A stretch of DNA of 64,000 nt, from positions 583,047-647,046 of the forward strand of contig NZ_BMTO01000001.1 of assembly GCF_014649715.1 (NCBI RefSeq), given 5' to 3'. The notes under the pieces are model-generated. The model did not search any database. It was not told where the DNA came from and saw only the letters and a list, made by a program, of their open reading frames with translations. Within the stretch, counting starts at the first letter, position 1. Every line of letters begins with the position of its first letter. This document shows, one piece after another, positions 52,040 to 59,052 of this stretch. The position numbers and the translations under genes are program-made. The DNA comes from Streptomyces lateritius (GTDB taxonomy: Bacteria > Actinomycetota > Actinomycetes > Streptomycetales > Streptomycetaceae).

Positions 52040-52344
52040 ACACCGGCGGGGCGTCGAGTCGTCGAGTTGACCGTCCGTTACTCGGGACCGGCGTGACTCG
52101 TTGACACACTTCCCGTGTGCGCCCGCGTGTTGTGCAACGCGCGGGGCGCCCGGGAACGCGTGTGCCGAAAGAATCGAATATGGGCGCGGAAACCCCCCTT
52201 TGGAGTGAACTCACGTCAGGTGTCTGACGGTTCACTCTCCGTGCGTAAAGATTCCGGTGTCTCAAGTCGTCGACGCCGCACCGACCCGATGTCCCCGTGG
52301 TGAGCGGCCGGCGACGCCATGTCTCTTGTGGGGGTTCCACCACC
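52040..52344. other. Intergenic region with an inverted repeat, upstream of the LAETG protein
   Basis: The 305-bp gap contains no gene. A TTGACA element near 52101-52106 could belong to a promoter, and AT-rich bases (GAATCGAATATGGG) follow about 60 bp later. The main structural element is the two-part inverted repeat at 52204-52236. Confidence 0.5.
52204..52236. promoter_or_regulatory. Two-part inverted repeat upstream of the LAETG gene
   Basis: AGTGAAC (52204-52210) pairs with GTTCACT (52230-52236) and inside it GTCAG (52215-52219) pairs with CTGAC (52224-52228). It lies about 109 bp before the start codon of the sortase substrate. It may be an operator or an mRNA leader hairpin. Confidence 0.5.
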
Positions 52345-53331
52345 TTGAACAGCAACACCTTCCGCATGCCCGTACGCCGTACCGCCGCAGCCGCGACCGT
52401 CGCCGCCCTCGCCGTGGGCCCCGTGCTGCTCGTGGCCCCGGCGGCGCACGCCACGGGCGGCGAAGGGCGCGCGACCGCCGTGGTCCTACGGACCGGCCTC
52501 GACGTCTCCCTGCTCGGCAAGACGGTGGACGTGCCGCTGCGGGCCTCGCTCAACGAGGTCGAGGCGCCGGAGAGCGAGAACAGGACCGCGCTGACCGTGA
52601 AGGTGGAGGGGGCCGAGAACAACCGGCCGATCGACATCCTGCGCGCCGACGTCGCCACCTCGAAGGCCACGGTGGAGAAGAACAGGTCCGAGGGTCACGT
52701 GAACCTGGTCAAGGCGCGGGTCCATGTCCCCGGCATCCGCGCCCTCTCCCTGATCGAGGTCGAGAAGGTCACCTCCAAGGCGGTCTGCGAAGCCGGCAGG
52801 CAGCCGGCCACCGAGTCGAACGTGCTCGGCCATGTGACCGTCTTCGGCAAGAAGACCACCCTGTCCACGGGCGGACAGACGAAGGTCTCGGTGCCGGGCG
52901 TCGGCGACGTGACCCTCGACCTGTCCCGCACCTCCACCACCTCCCGCACGGCGGCGGCGACGGCCCTCGAACTGAAGGTGGAGGTCGATCCGCTGAAGCT
53001 GGGCGTGGCCGAGGTCAACGGCGTGGTGACGCTCGCCGAGGCGACCTGCGAGACGCCGAAGGGCACGGGTCCCACCGGGAAGCCCACACAGAAGCCGACA
53101 GAGGAGCCGTCCGAGGAGCCCGGTGAGCGGCCCTCGCAGGAGCCCTCCGCCCGGCCCACCGACGCCGGCGGCGCACAGACCCAGAACGGCGGCTCCACGC
53201 CGGCCGGCCAGAACCTCGCCGAGACCGGCGGCAGCTCCACGACTCCGTACCTCGCGGGCGGCGCCCTCCTCCTGCTCGGCGTGGGCGGCGGCGCCCTCGT
53301 TCTGGCACGGGGCCGCGGCGCCCGCGGCTGA
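52345..53331 (+). CDS. LAETG cell-wall protein (sortase E-type substrate)
   Basis: A 328-residue exported protein. A long signal peptide spans residues ~1-38 (VRRTAAAATVAALAVGPVLLVAPAAHA). A mature beta-rich domain without known homology follows (RPIDILRADVATSKATVEK; LRTGLDVSLLGKTVDVPL). Then comes a Thr/Pro/Glu-rich stalk (KPTQKPTEEPSEEPGERPS) and a cell-wall sorting signal: LAETG, hydrophobic segment, RGRGARG tail. LAXTG is the class E sortase motif in Streptomyces. Start TTG at 52345 has a GGGGG site 8 bp upstream; ATG at 52366 would shorten the head. It ends before a strong terminator. Confidence 0.88.
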   Translation: MNSNTFRMPVRRTAAAATVAALAVGPVLLVAPAAHATGGEGRATAVVLRTGLDVSLLGKTVDVPLRASLNEVEAPESENRTALTVKVEGAENNRPIDILRADVATSKATVEKNRSEGHVNLVKARVHVPGIRALSLIEVEKVTSKAVCEAGRQPATESNVLGHVTVFGKKTTLSTGGQTKVSVPGVGDVTLDLSRTSTTSRTAAATALELKVEVDPLKLGVAEVNGVVTLAEATCETPKGTGPTGKPTQKPTEEPSEEPGERPSQEPSARPTDAGGAQTQNGGSTPAGQNLAETGGSSTTPYLAGGALLLLGVGGGALVLARGRGARG

Positions 53332-53344
53332 CACCCCCTGAGGA

Positions 53345-53371
53345 GAGGGCGGTGCTGACGGCACCGCCCTC
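53345..53371 (+). terminator. Terminator-like hairpin after the LAETG gene
   Basis: GAGGGCGGTGC (53345-53355) pairs perfectly with GCACCGCCCTC (53361-53371) over a 5-nt loop. It starts 14 bp after the stop of the LAETG gene. Confidence 0.7.
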
Positions 53372-53455
53372 CCCCACGCCCGGGCACGTCCCGCCCGGGC
53401 ACTCACCTCATGTCCGGGTACGTCCCGCCCGCGCCTCACGGCCGCACGGGATTCC

Positions 53456-55021
53456 CTACGGCGTGCCCGCCATCAACAGCGCCTGGTCCAGGGCCTGAAG
53501 GAAACGGTTCGTCGTGATCCGGTCGCGGACGGCGAGCCGGAGCCAGTTGCGGTCCAGGCCCGGGAAGGTGTCTCCCCGCCGCGCCGCGAACCCAAGTGCC
53601 CGCAGCCGCTCCCGTACCGCGTCCGCGCCGTCGATCCGGACCAGCACGAACGGACCCTCCGCCGTGGCGACCGCCCGCACCTCGTCGAACTCCGCGAGCC
53701 CGGCCAGCAGATGCGCCCGCTCCACGCTCGTCCGGTGCGCCGCGTGCTCCGCCTCCGCCAGCGCCGCCCGCGACACGCACGCCTCCGCCGCCACCAGCGC
53801 GGGCGTCGACACCGGCCACAACGGCTGCGCCCGCTGCAGGGTCGCGATCGTCTCCGGGTGCGCGAGCACATAGCCGATCCGCAGCCCCGCGAGGCCCCAG
53901 GTCTTCGTCAGGCTCCGCAGCACCACCAGACCCGGCACGTCCGTCCGCCCGGCCAGCGCCTCCCGCTCACCCGGCACCGCGTCCATGAACGCCTCGTCGA
54001 CCACGAGCGTCCGCCCGGGCCGGGCCAGCGAGGCGATCGTCTCCGCCGGGTGCAGCACGGACGTCGGGTTCGTCGGGTTCCCGATCACCACCAGGTCCGC
54101 GTGCTCCGGCACCGCCGAGGGGTCGAGCCGGAACCCGTCCTGCTCGCGCAGCAGCACCCGGCCCACCTCGTGCCCGGCGTCCCGCAACGCCGCCTCGGGC
54201 TCGGTGAACTGCGGGTGCACCACCACCGGCCGGCGCGCCGGCAGCGCCCGCGCGAGCAGCACGAACGCCTCCGCCGCTCCCGCCGTGAGCAGCACCCGGC
54301 CGGCCGGCAGATCGTGCCGCTCGGCGACGGCGGCCCGCGCCGCCCGTCCGTCGGGGTAGGCCGCGAGACTCGTCAGCGAGTCCGCGATCCGCTCCCGCAG
54401 CCAGTCCGGCGGTGTGTTCGTGCGGACGTTGACCGCGAGATCGATCAGCTTCTCGTCCCGCACCTCCGCGTCACCGTGGTGCCGCAGATCGTGGACGTCT
54501 GAATGCGTGTGGGTATCCATGGCCGCCGTGGGGTGATGAGTGGGGGGTGTACGGGGCTCCGTCTGACCAGCGATGTACCCCTGTCCCGGGGGCAACAACC
54601 GTACGGCAGCGGACTCTTCGTTCGGACGAAAGGGGGCGGAGCGGGCCAGAGCGCACGTCGCGCGCGCGGATTTCCGCTTCGCCACGAGAAGCCCGGCACC
54701 GGGCCCCGCCGCCAGCAGCGCCGCGGCCTCCGCCACCGACGCCGTACCCGTCGCCGTCAGCGGAGCCTGCGAGGGATGCGGTACGGGTACGGCGGCCAGC
54801 GCCTCGGCCCCGAACGCCCGCAACGGCACGCCGAGCCGCTCCGCCGCGCCCAGGAACCCCGGCTCGGCCGCCCGCGCCTCCAGCGTGGCGAGCGCCGCCA
54901 CGTCGGAGCCGGTCAGCCCGGCCTCCCGCAGGACCTCCGTGACCAGGGCGAGGACCTCGTCCGTGGACACCCCGCGCCGGGCACCGACCCCGACCGTCAC
55001 CCCCGCCGTCGTCCCGCTCAC
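53456..55021 (-). CDS. CobE-CobC fusion: cobalamin biosynthesis protein joined to a CobC-like aminotransferase
   Basis: One continuous 521-residue frame holds two cobalamin proteins. Residues ~1-115 are CobE/CbiG-C-like (VGVGARRGVSTDEVLALVTEVLREAGL; GPGAGLLVAKRKSARATCALA). A ~50-residue Pro/Thr-rich joining region follows, then a class I PLP enzyme of the CobC (threonine-phosphate decarboxylase) / Rv2231c type from about residue 165 (MDTHTHSDVHDL), with Lys in LRSLTKTWGLAGLRIGY and the GNPTNPT motif. CobC-type enzymes make the aminopropanol-phosphate arm of cobalamin. The GTG at 55021 overlaps the cobL stop. The internal ATG (MDTHTH) could start a separate protein; whether the cell makes one fused or two proteins is open. 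Confidence 0.78.
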   Translation of the reverse strand: MSGTTAGVTVGVGARRGVSTDEVLALVTEVLREAGLTGSDVAALATLEARAAEPGFLGAAERLGVPLRAFGAEALAAVPVPHPSQAPLTATGTASVAEAAALLAAGPGAGLLVAKRKSARATCALARSAPFRPNEESAAVRLLPPGQGYIAGQTEPRTPPTHHPTAAMDTHTHSDVHDLRHHGDAEVRDEKLIDLAVNVRTNTPPDWLRERIADSLTSLAAYPDGRAARAAVAERHDLPAGRVLLTAGAAEAFVLLARALPARRPVVVHPQFTEPEAALRDAGHEVGRVLLREQDGFRLDPSAVPEHADLVVIGNPTNPTSVLHPAETIASLARPGRTLVVDEAFMDAVPGEREALAGRTDVPGLVVLRSLTKTWGLAGLRIGYVLAHPETIATLQRAQPLWPVSTPALVAAEACVSRAALAEAEHAAHRTSVERAHLLAGLAEFDEVRAVATAEGPFVLVRIDGADAVRERLRALGFAARRGDTFPGLDRNWLRLAVRDRITTNRFLQALDQALLMAGTP

Positions 55022-56190
55022 CGTGTCCCCCACACCAGGAAGACCGGCGCCGCCGGGGCCATCGACGAGGACCCGTCCGGCAGCGTGAGCAGACGCTGGG
55101 ACTGCAACAGCACTCCTTCGGCCGCGAAACCGCAGGACTCCAGCGCCGAGCGGACCGGCGTCACCTGCTCCAGGGCCGTCACCGCGACCACGACCGCGCG
55201 CCGCGCGCGCCGGGCCGCCGCCAGGACGATCGCCTTCAGCTCACGGCCGCCGCCCCCGACGAACACCCCGTCCGGATCGGCGAGATGGGAGAGAACCGTC
55301 GGCGCCACCCCGTGCACCGCCCGCACCTCCACGCCGTGCGCGGCCGTGTTCGCCCGGATCCGCTCGACACCGGCGGCGGTCTTCTCCACGGCGACCGCCG
55401 CCGCGCCCAGCCGGGCGCACTCGACCGCCACCGCGCCACAGCCCGTCCCGATCTCCCAGACCAGGTCCCCGGCCCGCGGCCCGAGCCGGGCCAGGGCCAG
55501 CGCCCGTGCCTCGTACGGCAGAACGGAACCGTCGGTCGCCCCGAACTCCCGGTCGGGGAGCGCCCACCGGCCCGGACCGCGCAGCGGACCCGTCACCGCG
55601 GGCGCCGTCCCCTCCGCCCGCGACTCGTCCAGACAGACGACGAGGCTCACCCCGTCCCAGGTGCGGCACATCGCCTCGGCCGGCTCCACCCGCTCGAAAC
55701 GCTCACGGAACGGATCGCCGAGCGCCGAGAAGACCACCAGCGTCCGCGAGGTCACCCGGTGCAACAGCTCCGCGCCCAGCTCCGCCGGACCCACGCCGGG
55801 CCCCGGGAGCACGGCCACCTTGGGATGGGCCCGGCACACGTTCACCGCCCGGTCGAGCGCGTTCTCGTGCAGCTCCGAGCCGTCCGCCACCACCGCGTCG
55901 TCCCACGCCAGCCCGAGCCGCGCGAAGGCCACCCCCACCGCCGCCGGACCCGGCCGCACATCCAGCGCCCGCGAGCCGAACCGCCGCTCCAACGTCCGTA
56001 CGACTCCGAAGAACCCGGGATCGCCCAGGGCACGTACCACCGCACGCGTTCCGCCCTCGGCCGCGTGCTTGCCGATCAGGTCGAGCTCCCCCGTCGTCAA
56101 CTCGTCGCCCCGTACATCCACCACCAGTGCCGGTTCCCCCGCCCATGAGCCCGCGTCAGCGCCCGCACCGCTTCCGATCACCGTGATCAC
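55018..56190 (-). CDS. cobL: Precorrin-6Y C5,15-methyltransferase (decarboxylating)
   Basis: A 390-residue bifunctional enzyme of corrin-ring synthesis. The N-terminal CbiE domain (about 1-200: ITVIGSGAGADAG, RPGPAAVGVAFARLGLAWDDAVV) methylates C-5. The C-terminal CbiT domain (about 205-390: LVWEIGTGCGAVAVECARLG) methylates C-15 with decarboxylation. It overlaps the cobE-cobC gene (GTGA). It is transcribed leftwards; its own promoter is in the 68-bp spacer with the ZIP gene. Confidence 0.93.
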   Translation of the reverse strand: MITVIGSGAGADAGSWAGEPALVVDVRGDELTTGELDLIGKHAAEGGTRAVVRALGDPGFFGVVRTLERRFGSRALDVRPGPAAVGVAFARLGLAWDDAVVADGSELHENALDRAVNVCRAHPKVAVLPGPGVGPAELGAELLHRVTSRTLVVFSALGDPFRERFERVEPAEAMCRTWDGVSLVVCLDESRAEGTAPAVTGPLRGPGRWALPDREFGATDGSVLPYEARALALARLGPRAGDLVWEIGTGCGAVAVECARLGAAAVAVEKTAAGVERIRANTAAHGVEVRAVHGVAPTVLSHLADPDGVFVGGGGRELKAIVLAAARRARRAVVVAVTALEQVTPVRSALESCGFAAEGVLLQSQRLLTLPDGSSSMAPAAPVFLVWGTR

Positions 56191-56222
56191 GCCACCAGCC
56201 TCCCCACGGGACGTCCGGCGAT

Positions 56223-56239
56223 GTGCGCGGTACGCGCAC
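56223..56239. promoter_or_regulatory. Inverted repeat in the cobL-ZIP divergent spacer
   Basis: GTGCGCG (56223-56229) and CGCGCAC (56233-56239) form a 7-3-7 perfect inverted repeat, 19 bp before the ZIP start and 32 bp before the cobL start. It does not look like a Zur or iron box. It is a candidate operator for one or both genes. Confidence 0.45.
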
Positions 56240-56258
56240 GATCGGATAGCAAAGGCGC

Positions 56259-57035
56259 ATGGCCGTTCTCGTCGCGCTCGGCGCGTTCCTCATGACGCTC
56301 TTCGGCGGCTGGACGGCCCAGCGCGTCACCGACCGGCGCCACCTGGTCCTCGGCCTCGCCGGCGGACTGATGCTCGGCGTGGTCGGACTCGACCTGCTGC
56401 CGGAGGCCCTGGAGGCCGCCGGCGACCCGGTCTTCGGCGTCCCGCAGGCCCTGCTGCTCTTCGTGGGCGGCTTCCTCCTCGCCCACGCGGTCGAACGGCT
56501 CCTGGCAGTCCGTCAGGCCGCGCACGGGGTCGGTGCGGATTGGGGAGCAGCGCGAAGCGCTTCGATGAGAGGTGGAGGTCGGGCGACGGGCGGGCGAGCC
56601 CCGCAGGTCGGACTCACGGCGGCCGCCGCCATGGTGGCCCACAGCCTCATGGACGGCATCGCCCTCGGCGCCGCCTTCCAGGTCGGCGGAGGGATGGGCG
56701 CCACCGTCGCGGTCGCCGTCGTCACCCACGACTTCGCCGACGGGTTCAACACGTACACGATCACCAGCCTGTACGGGAACGCCCGCCGCAAGGCCGTCGC
56801 GATGCTGGTCGCGGACGCGCTCGCCCCGATCCTCGGCGCCGCGTCCACCCTCCTGTTCACCCTTCCGGAGGAACTGCTCGGCAGTTATCTCGGCTTCTTC
56901 GGCGGCGCCCTGCTCTACCTCGCCGCCGCCGAGATCCTGCCCGAGGCCCACCACGAGCACCCCGCCCGCTCCACCCTGCTGTGCACAGTGGCGGGAGTCG
57001 CGTTCATCTGGCTCGTGGTGGGCCTGTCTGCCTGA
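56259..57035 (+). CDS. ZIP-family metal transporter
   Basis: A 258-residue ZIP transporter with about eight helices. Metal-site residues are seen in helix 4 as AHSLMDGIALGAAF (His and Asp) and helix 5 as VVTHDFADGFNTYT (His and Asp). The loop between helices 3 and 4 is short and Gly/Arg-rich with no His-rich stretch. ZIP proteins import Zn, Fe, Co or related metals. It is embedded in the cobalamin cluster, between cobL and cobB, opposite to both, so cobalt is a reasonable candidate. Its 3' end is 2 bp from cobB (convergent). Confidence 0.88.
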   Translation: MAVLVALGAFLMTLFGGWTAQRVTDRRHLVLGLAGGLMLGVVGLDLLPEALEAAGDPVFGVPQALLLFVGGFLLAHAVERLLAVRQAAHGVGADWGAARSASMRGGGRATGGRAPQVGLTAAAAMVAHSLMDGIALGAAFQVGGGMGATVAVAVVTHDFADGFNTYTITSLYGNARRKAVAMLVADALAPILGAASTLLFTLPEELLGSYLGFFGGALLYLAAAEILPEAHHEHPARSTLLCTVAGVAFIWLVVGLSA

Positions 57036-57037
57036 AC

Positions 57038-58450
57038 TCACGTGCCCGACTCCGCTCCCGGGCCGCGCTCACAGTGCGCGACGAACCGCACGGCCGCCTC
57101 CGGGGCCCCGGCCCAGTGGGTGTGCACATAACTGGCGTGCACCCCTCGCTGGACGAAACCCTCCACGCGCCGCTCCGGCTGCCGCAGCCCCCAGGCCGCG
57201 GCCGCGCCCGCGCCCGGTTCGATCACGGTCCGGTGGAACTCGTGTCCGCGCATCCGTGTCCCGGTCGCGGCGAGCGGACTGTCGCTCACCGCCACCGCGT
57301 CCCGGTACCCGAGCGTGAGGCGTGACGACATCCGCGCGTCCGCGTCGAGCACCCCGCACATCGGCGTCCCGTCCAGCGACCGCGCGAGGTACAGCAGCCC
57401 CGCACACTCGGCGGCGACGGGCGCGCCGGACCGCGCGAGCTCGGCGACGGCCTTACGAAGCGGCTCGTTGGCGGACAACCCGGCCCCGTACATCTCGGGG
57501 AACCCTCCGCCGATGACGAGCCCGGAGGTTCCTTCGGGAAGGGCCTCGTCGCGGAGGGGATCGAACGTGACGACCTCGGCCCCGGCGGCGGTGAGCAGTT
57601 CAGCGTGCTCGGCGTACGAGAACGTGAACGCGGCGCCACCGGCAACCGCGATACGAGGTTGCGGGCAGCCGGCCCGCAGGACGGGAGTGGTGGGCACAAC
57701 CGGCTCACCGGCGGCCGGCCGCCCCGCGAGGGCGGGGTCCCACGCCTCGGTGTGCAGTTCCGGCGCGCTCCGGGCAAGCGCGAGCAGCGCGTCCAGGTCG
57801 CACCCGGCCCGTACCTGCTCCGCCTGCGCGGACACCGCCTCCACCGCCGCCGACTGGCGCTCCGCCACCGGCACGAGCCCCAGGTGCCGCGACGGCGTCG
57901 CCACCGCGGGCGCCCGCCGCAGCACCCCCAGCACCGGCACCCCCGACTCCCCGAGGGCCTCACGCAGCAGGTGCTCGTGCCGGTCGGTCGCGACCTTGTT
58001 CAGGATCACGCCGCCGATCCGCACCTCCGGGTCCCAGGACGCGAACCCGTGCACCAGCGCCGCCACCGACCGCGACTGCGACGAGGCGTCCACGACCAGC
58101 ACGACCGGCGCCTTCAGGAGCTTGGCGACCTGCGCCGTGGACGCCAGCTCGCCCTGGTCGGCGGCGCCGTCGTACAGGCCCATGACCCCCTCGACGACCG
58201 CCAGGTCGCAGCCGCGCGCCCCGTGCGCGAAGAGCGGTGCGATCAGCCCCGTACCGCACATGTACGCGTCGAGGTTCCGGCCCGGCCGGCCGGTGGCGAG
58301 CGCGTGGTAACCGGGGTCGATGTAGTCCGGTCCCACCTTGTGCGGGGAGACCGCCAGGCCACGGCCGGCGAACGCGGCCATCAGGCCGGTCGCGACCGTG
58401 GTCTTGCCCGCGCCGGAGGACGGCGCGGCGATGACGAGACGTGCTACCAC
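57038..58450 (-). CDS. cobB: Cobyrinate a,c-diamide synthase
   Basis: A 470-residue ATP- and glutamine-dependent amidase that converts cobyrinate to the a,c-diamide. The N-terminal ATPase domain starts APSSGAGKTTVATGLMAAF (P-loop at about 11-18). The C-terminal glutamine amidotransferase domain has the Cys349 nucleophile in AAECAGLLYLARS and the FHRT/HTHWAG region. It overlaps cobO by 7 bp. Length is normal for the family. Confidence 0.95.
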   Translation of the reverse strand: MVARLVIAAPSSGAGKTTVATGLMAAFAGRGLAVSPHKVGPDYIDPGYHALATGRPGRNLDAYMCGTGLIAPLFAHGARGCDLAVVEGVMGLYDGAADQGELASTAQVAKLLKAPVVLVVDASSQSRSVAALVHGFASWDPEVRIGGVILNKVATDRHEHLLREALGESGVPVLGVLRRAPAVATPSRHLGLVPVAERQSAAVEAVSAQAEQVRAGCDLDALLALARSAPELHTEAWDPALAGRPAAGEPVVPTTPVLRAGCPQPRIAVAGGAAFTFSYAEHAELLTAAGAEVVTFDPLRDEALPEGTSGLVIGGGFPEMYGAGLSANEPLRKAVAELARSGAPVAAECAGLLYLARSLDGTPMCGVLDADARMSSRLTLGYRDAVAVSDSPLAATGTRMRGHEFHRTVIEPGAGAAAAWGLRQPERRVEGFVQRGVHASYVHTHWAGAPEAAVRFVAHCERGPGAESGT

Positions 58451-59052
58451 TCGATGCCCCGCTGGCCCTTCTGACCGGCGTCCATCGGGTGCTTGACCTT
58501 GGACATGTCCGTGACCAGGTCCGCGAAGTCGACCAGTTCCTGCGGCGCGTTGCGTCCGGTGATGACGACGTGCTGGTGGCCGGGGCGGTCGCGCAGCACC
58601 TCCACGACCTCCTTGGTGTCGATCCAGCCCCAGTGCAGCAGGTAGGCGAACTCGTCGAGGACGTAGAACTTGTACTTCTCCTCGGCGAGGTCCCGCTTGA
58701 CCTGCTCCCAGCCCTCGCGCGCCTTGTCCTCGTGCGACTGCTCGCCCTCGGCGACCTCGCGCTGGATCCAGGACCAGCCCTCACCCATCTTGTTCCAGGT
58801 GACGGTCCCGCCCTTGCCGGTCTCGCCGAGCGCCTTGAGGGCGTTCTCCTCGCCGACCTTCCACTTGGCGGACTTGACGAACTGGAACACCCCGATCGGC
58901 CAGCCCTGGTTCCAGGCGCGCAGCGCCATGCCGAAGGCGGCGGTCGACTTCCCCTTCCCGACGCCGGTGTGCACCATCACCAGCGCGCGGTTGCGGCGTT
59001 GGCGGGTCGTGAGACCGTCGTCGGGTACGACGGTCGGCTGTCCCTGCGGCAT
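58444..59052 (-). CDS. cobO: Cob(I)yrinic acid a,c-diamide adenosyltransferase
   Basis: A 202-residue CobA/CobO-type ATP:corrinoid adenosyltransferase. The P-loop is HTGVGKGKST (G30-T37). WNKMGEGWSWIQRE and YVLDEFAYLLHWGWI match the family. It adds the upper adenosyl ligand. The ATG at 59052 overlaps the last base of the chelatase stop (TAATG). It is co-transcribed with the chelatase and cobB. Confidence 0.96.
   Translation of the reverse strand: MPQGQPTVVPDDGLTTRQRRNRALVMVHTGVGKGKSTAAFGMALRAWNQGWPIGVFQFVKSAKWKVGEENALKALGETGKGGTVTWNKMGEGWSWIQREVAEGEQSHEDKAREGWEQVKRDLAEEKYKFYVLDEFAYLLHWGWIDTKEVVEVLRDRPGHQHVVITGRNAPQELVDFADLVTDMSKVKHPMDAGQKGQRGIEW

Noticed and set aside
54503..57325. A 940-codon rightward open frame across cobE-cobC, cobL and the ZIP gene
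   Set aside because: It lies antisense to well-supported leftward genes and in a wrong frame of the ZIP gene, with Arg/Pro-rich composition typical of shadow frames.
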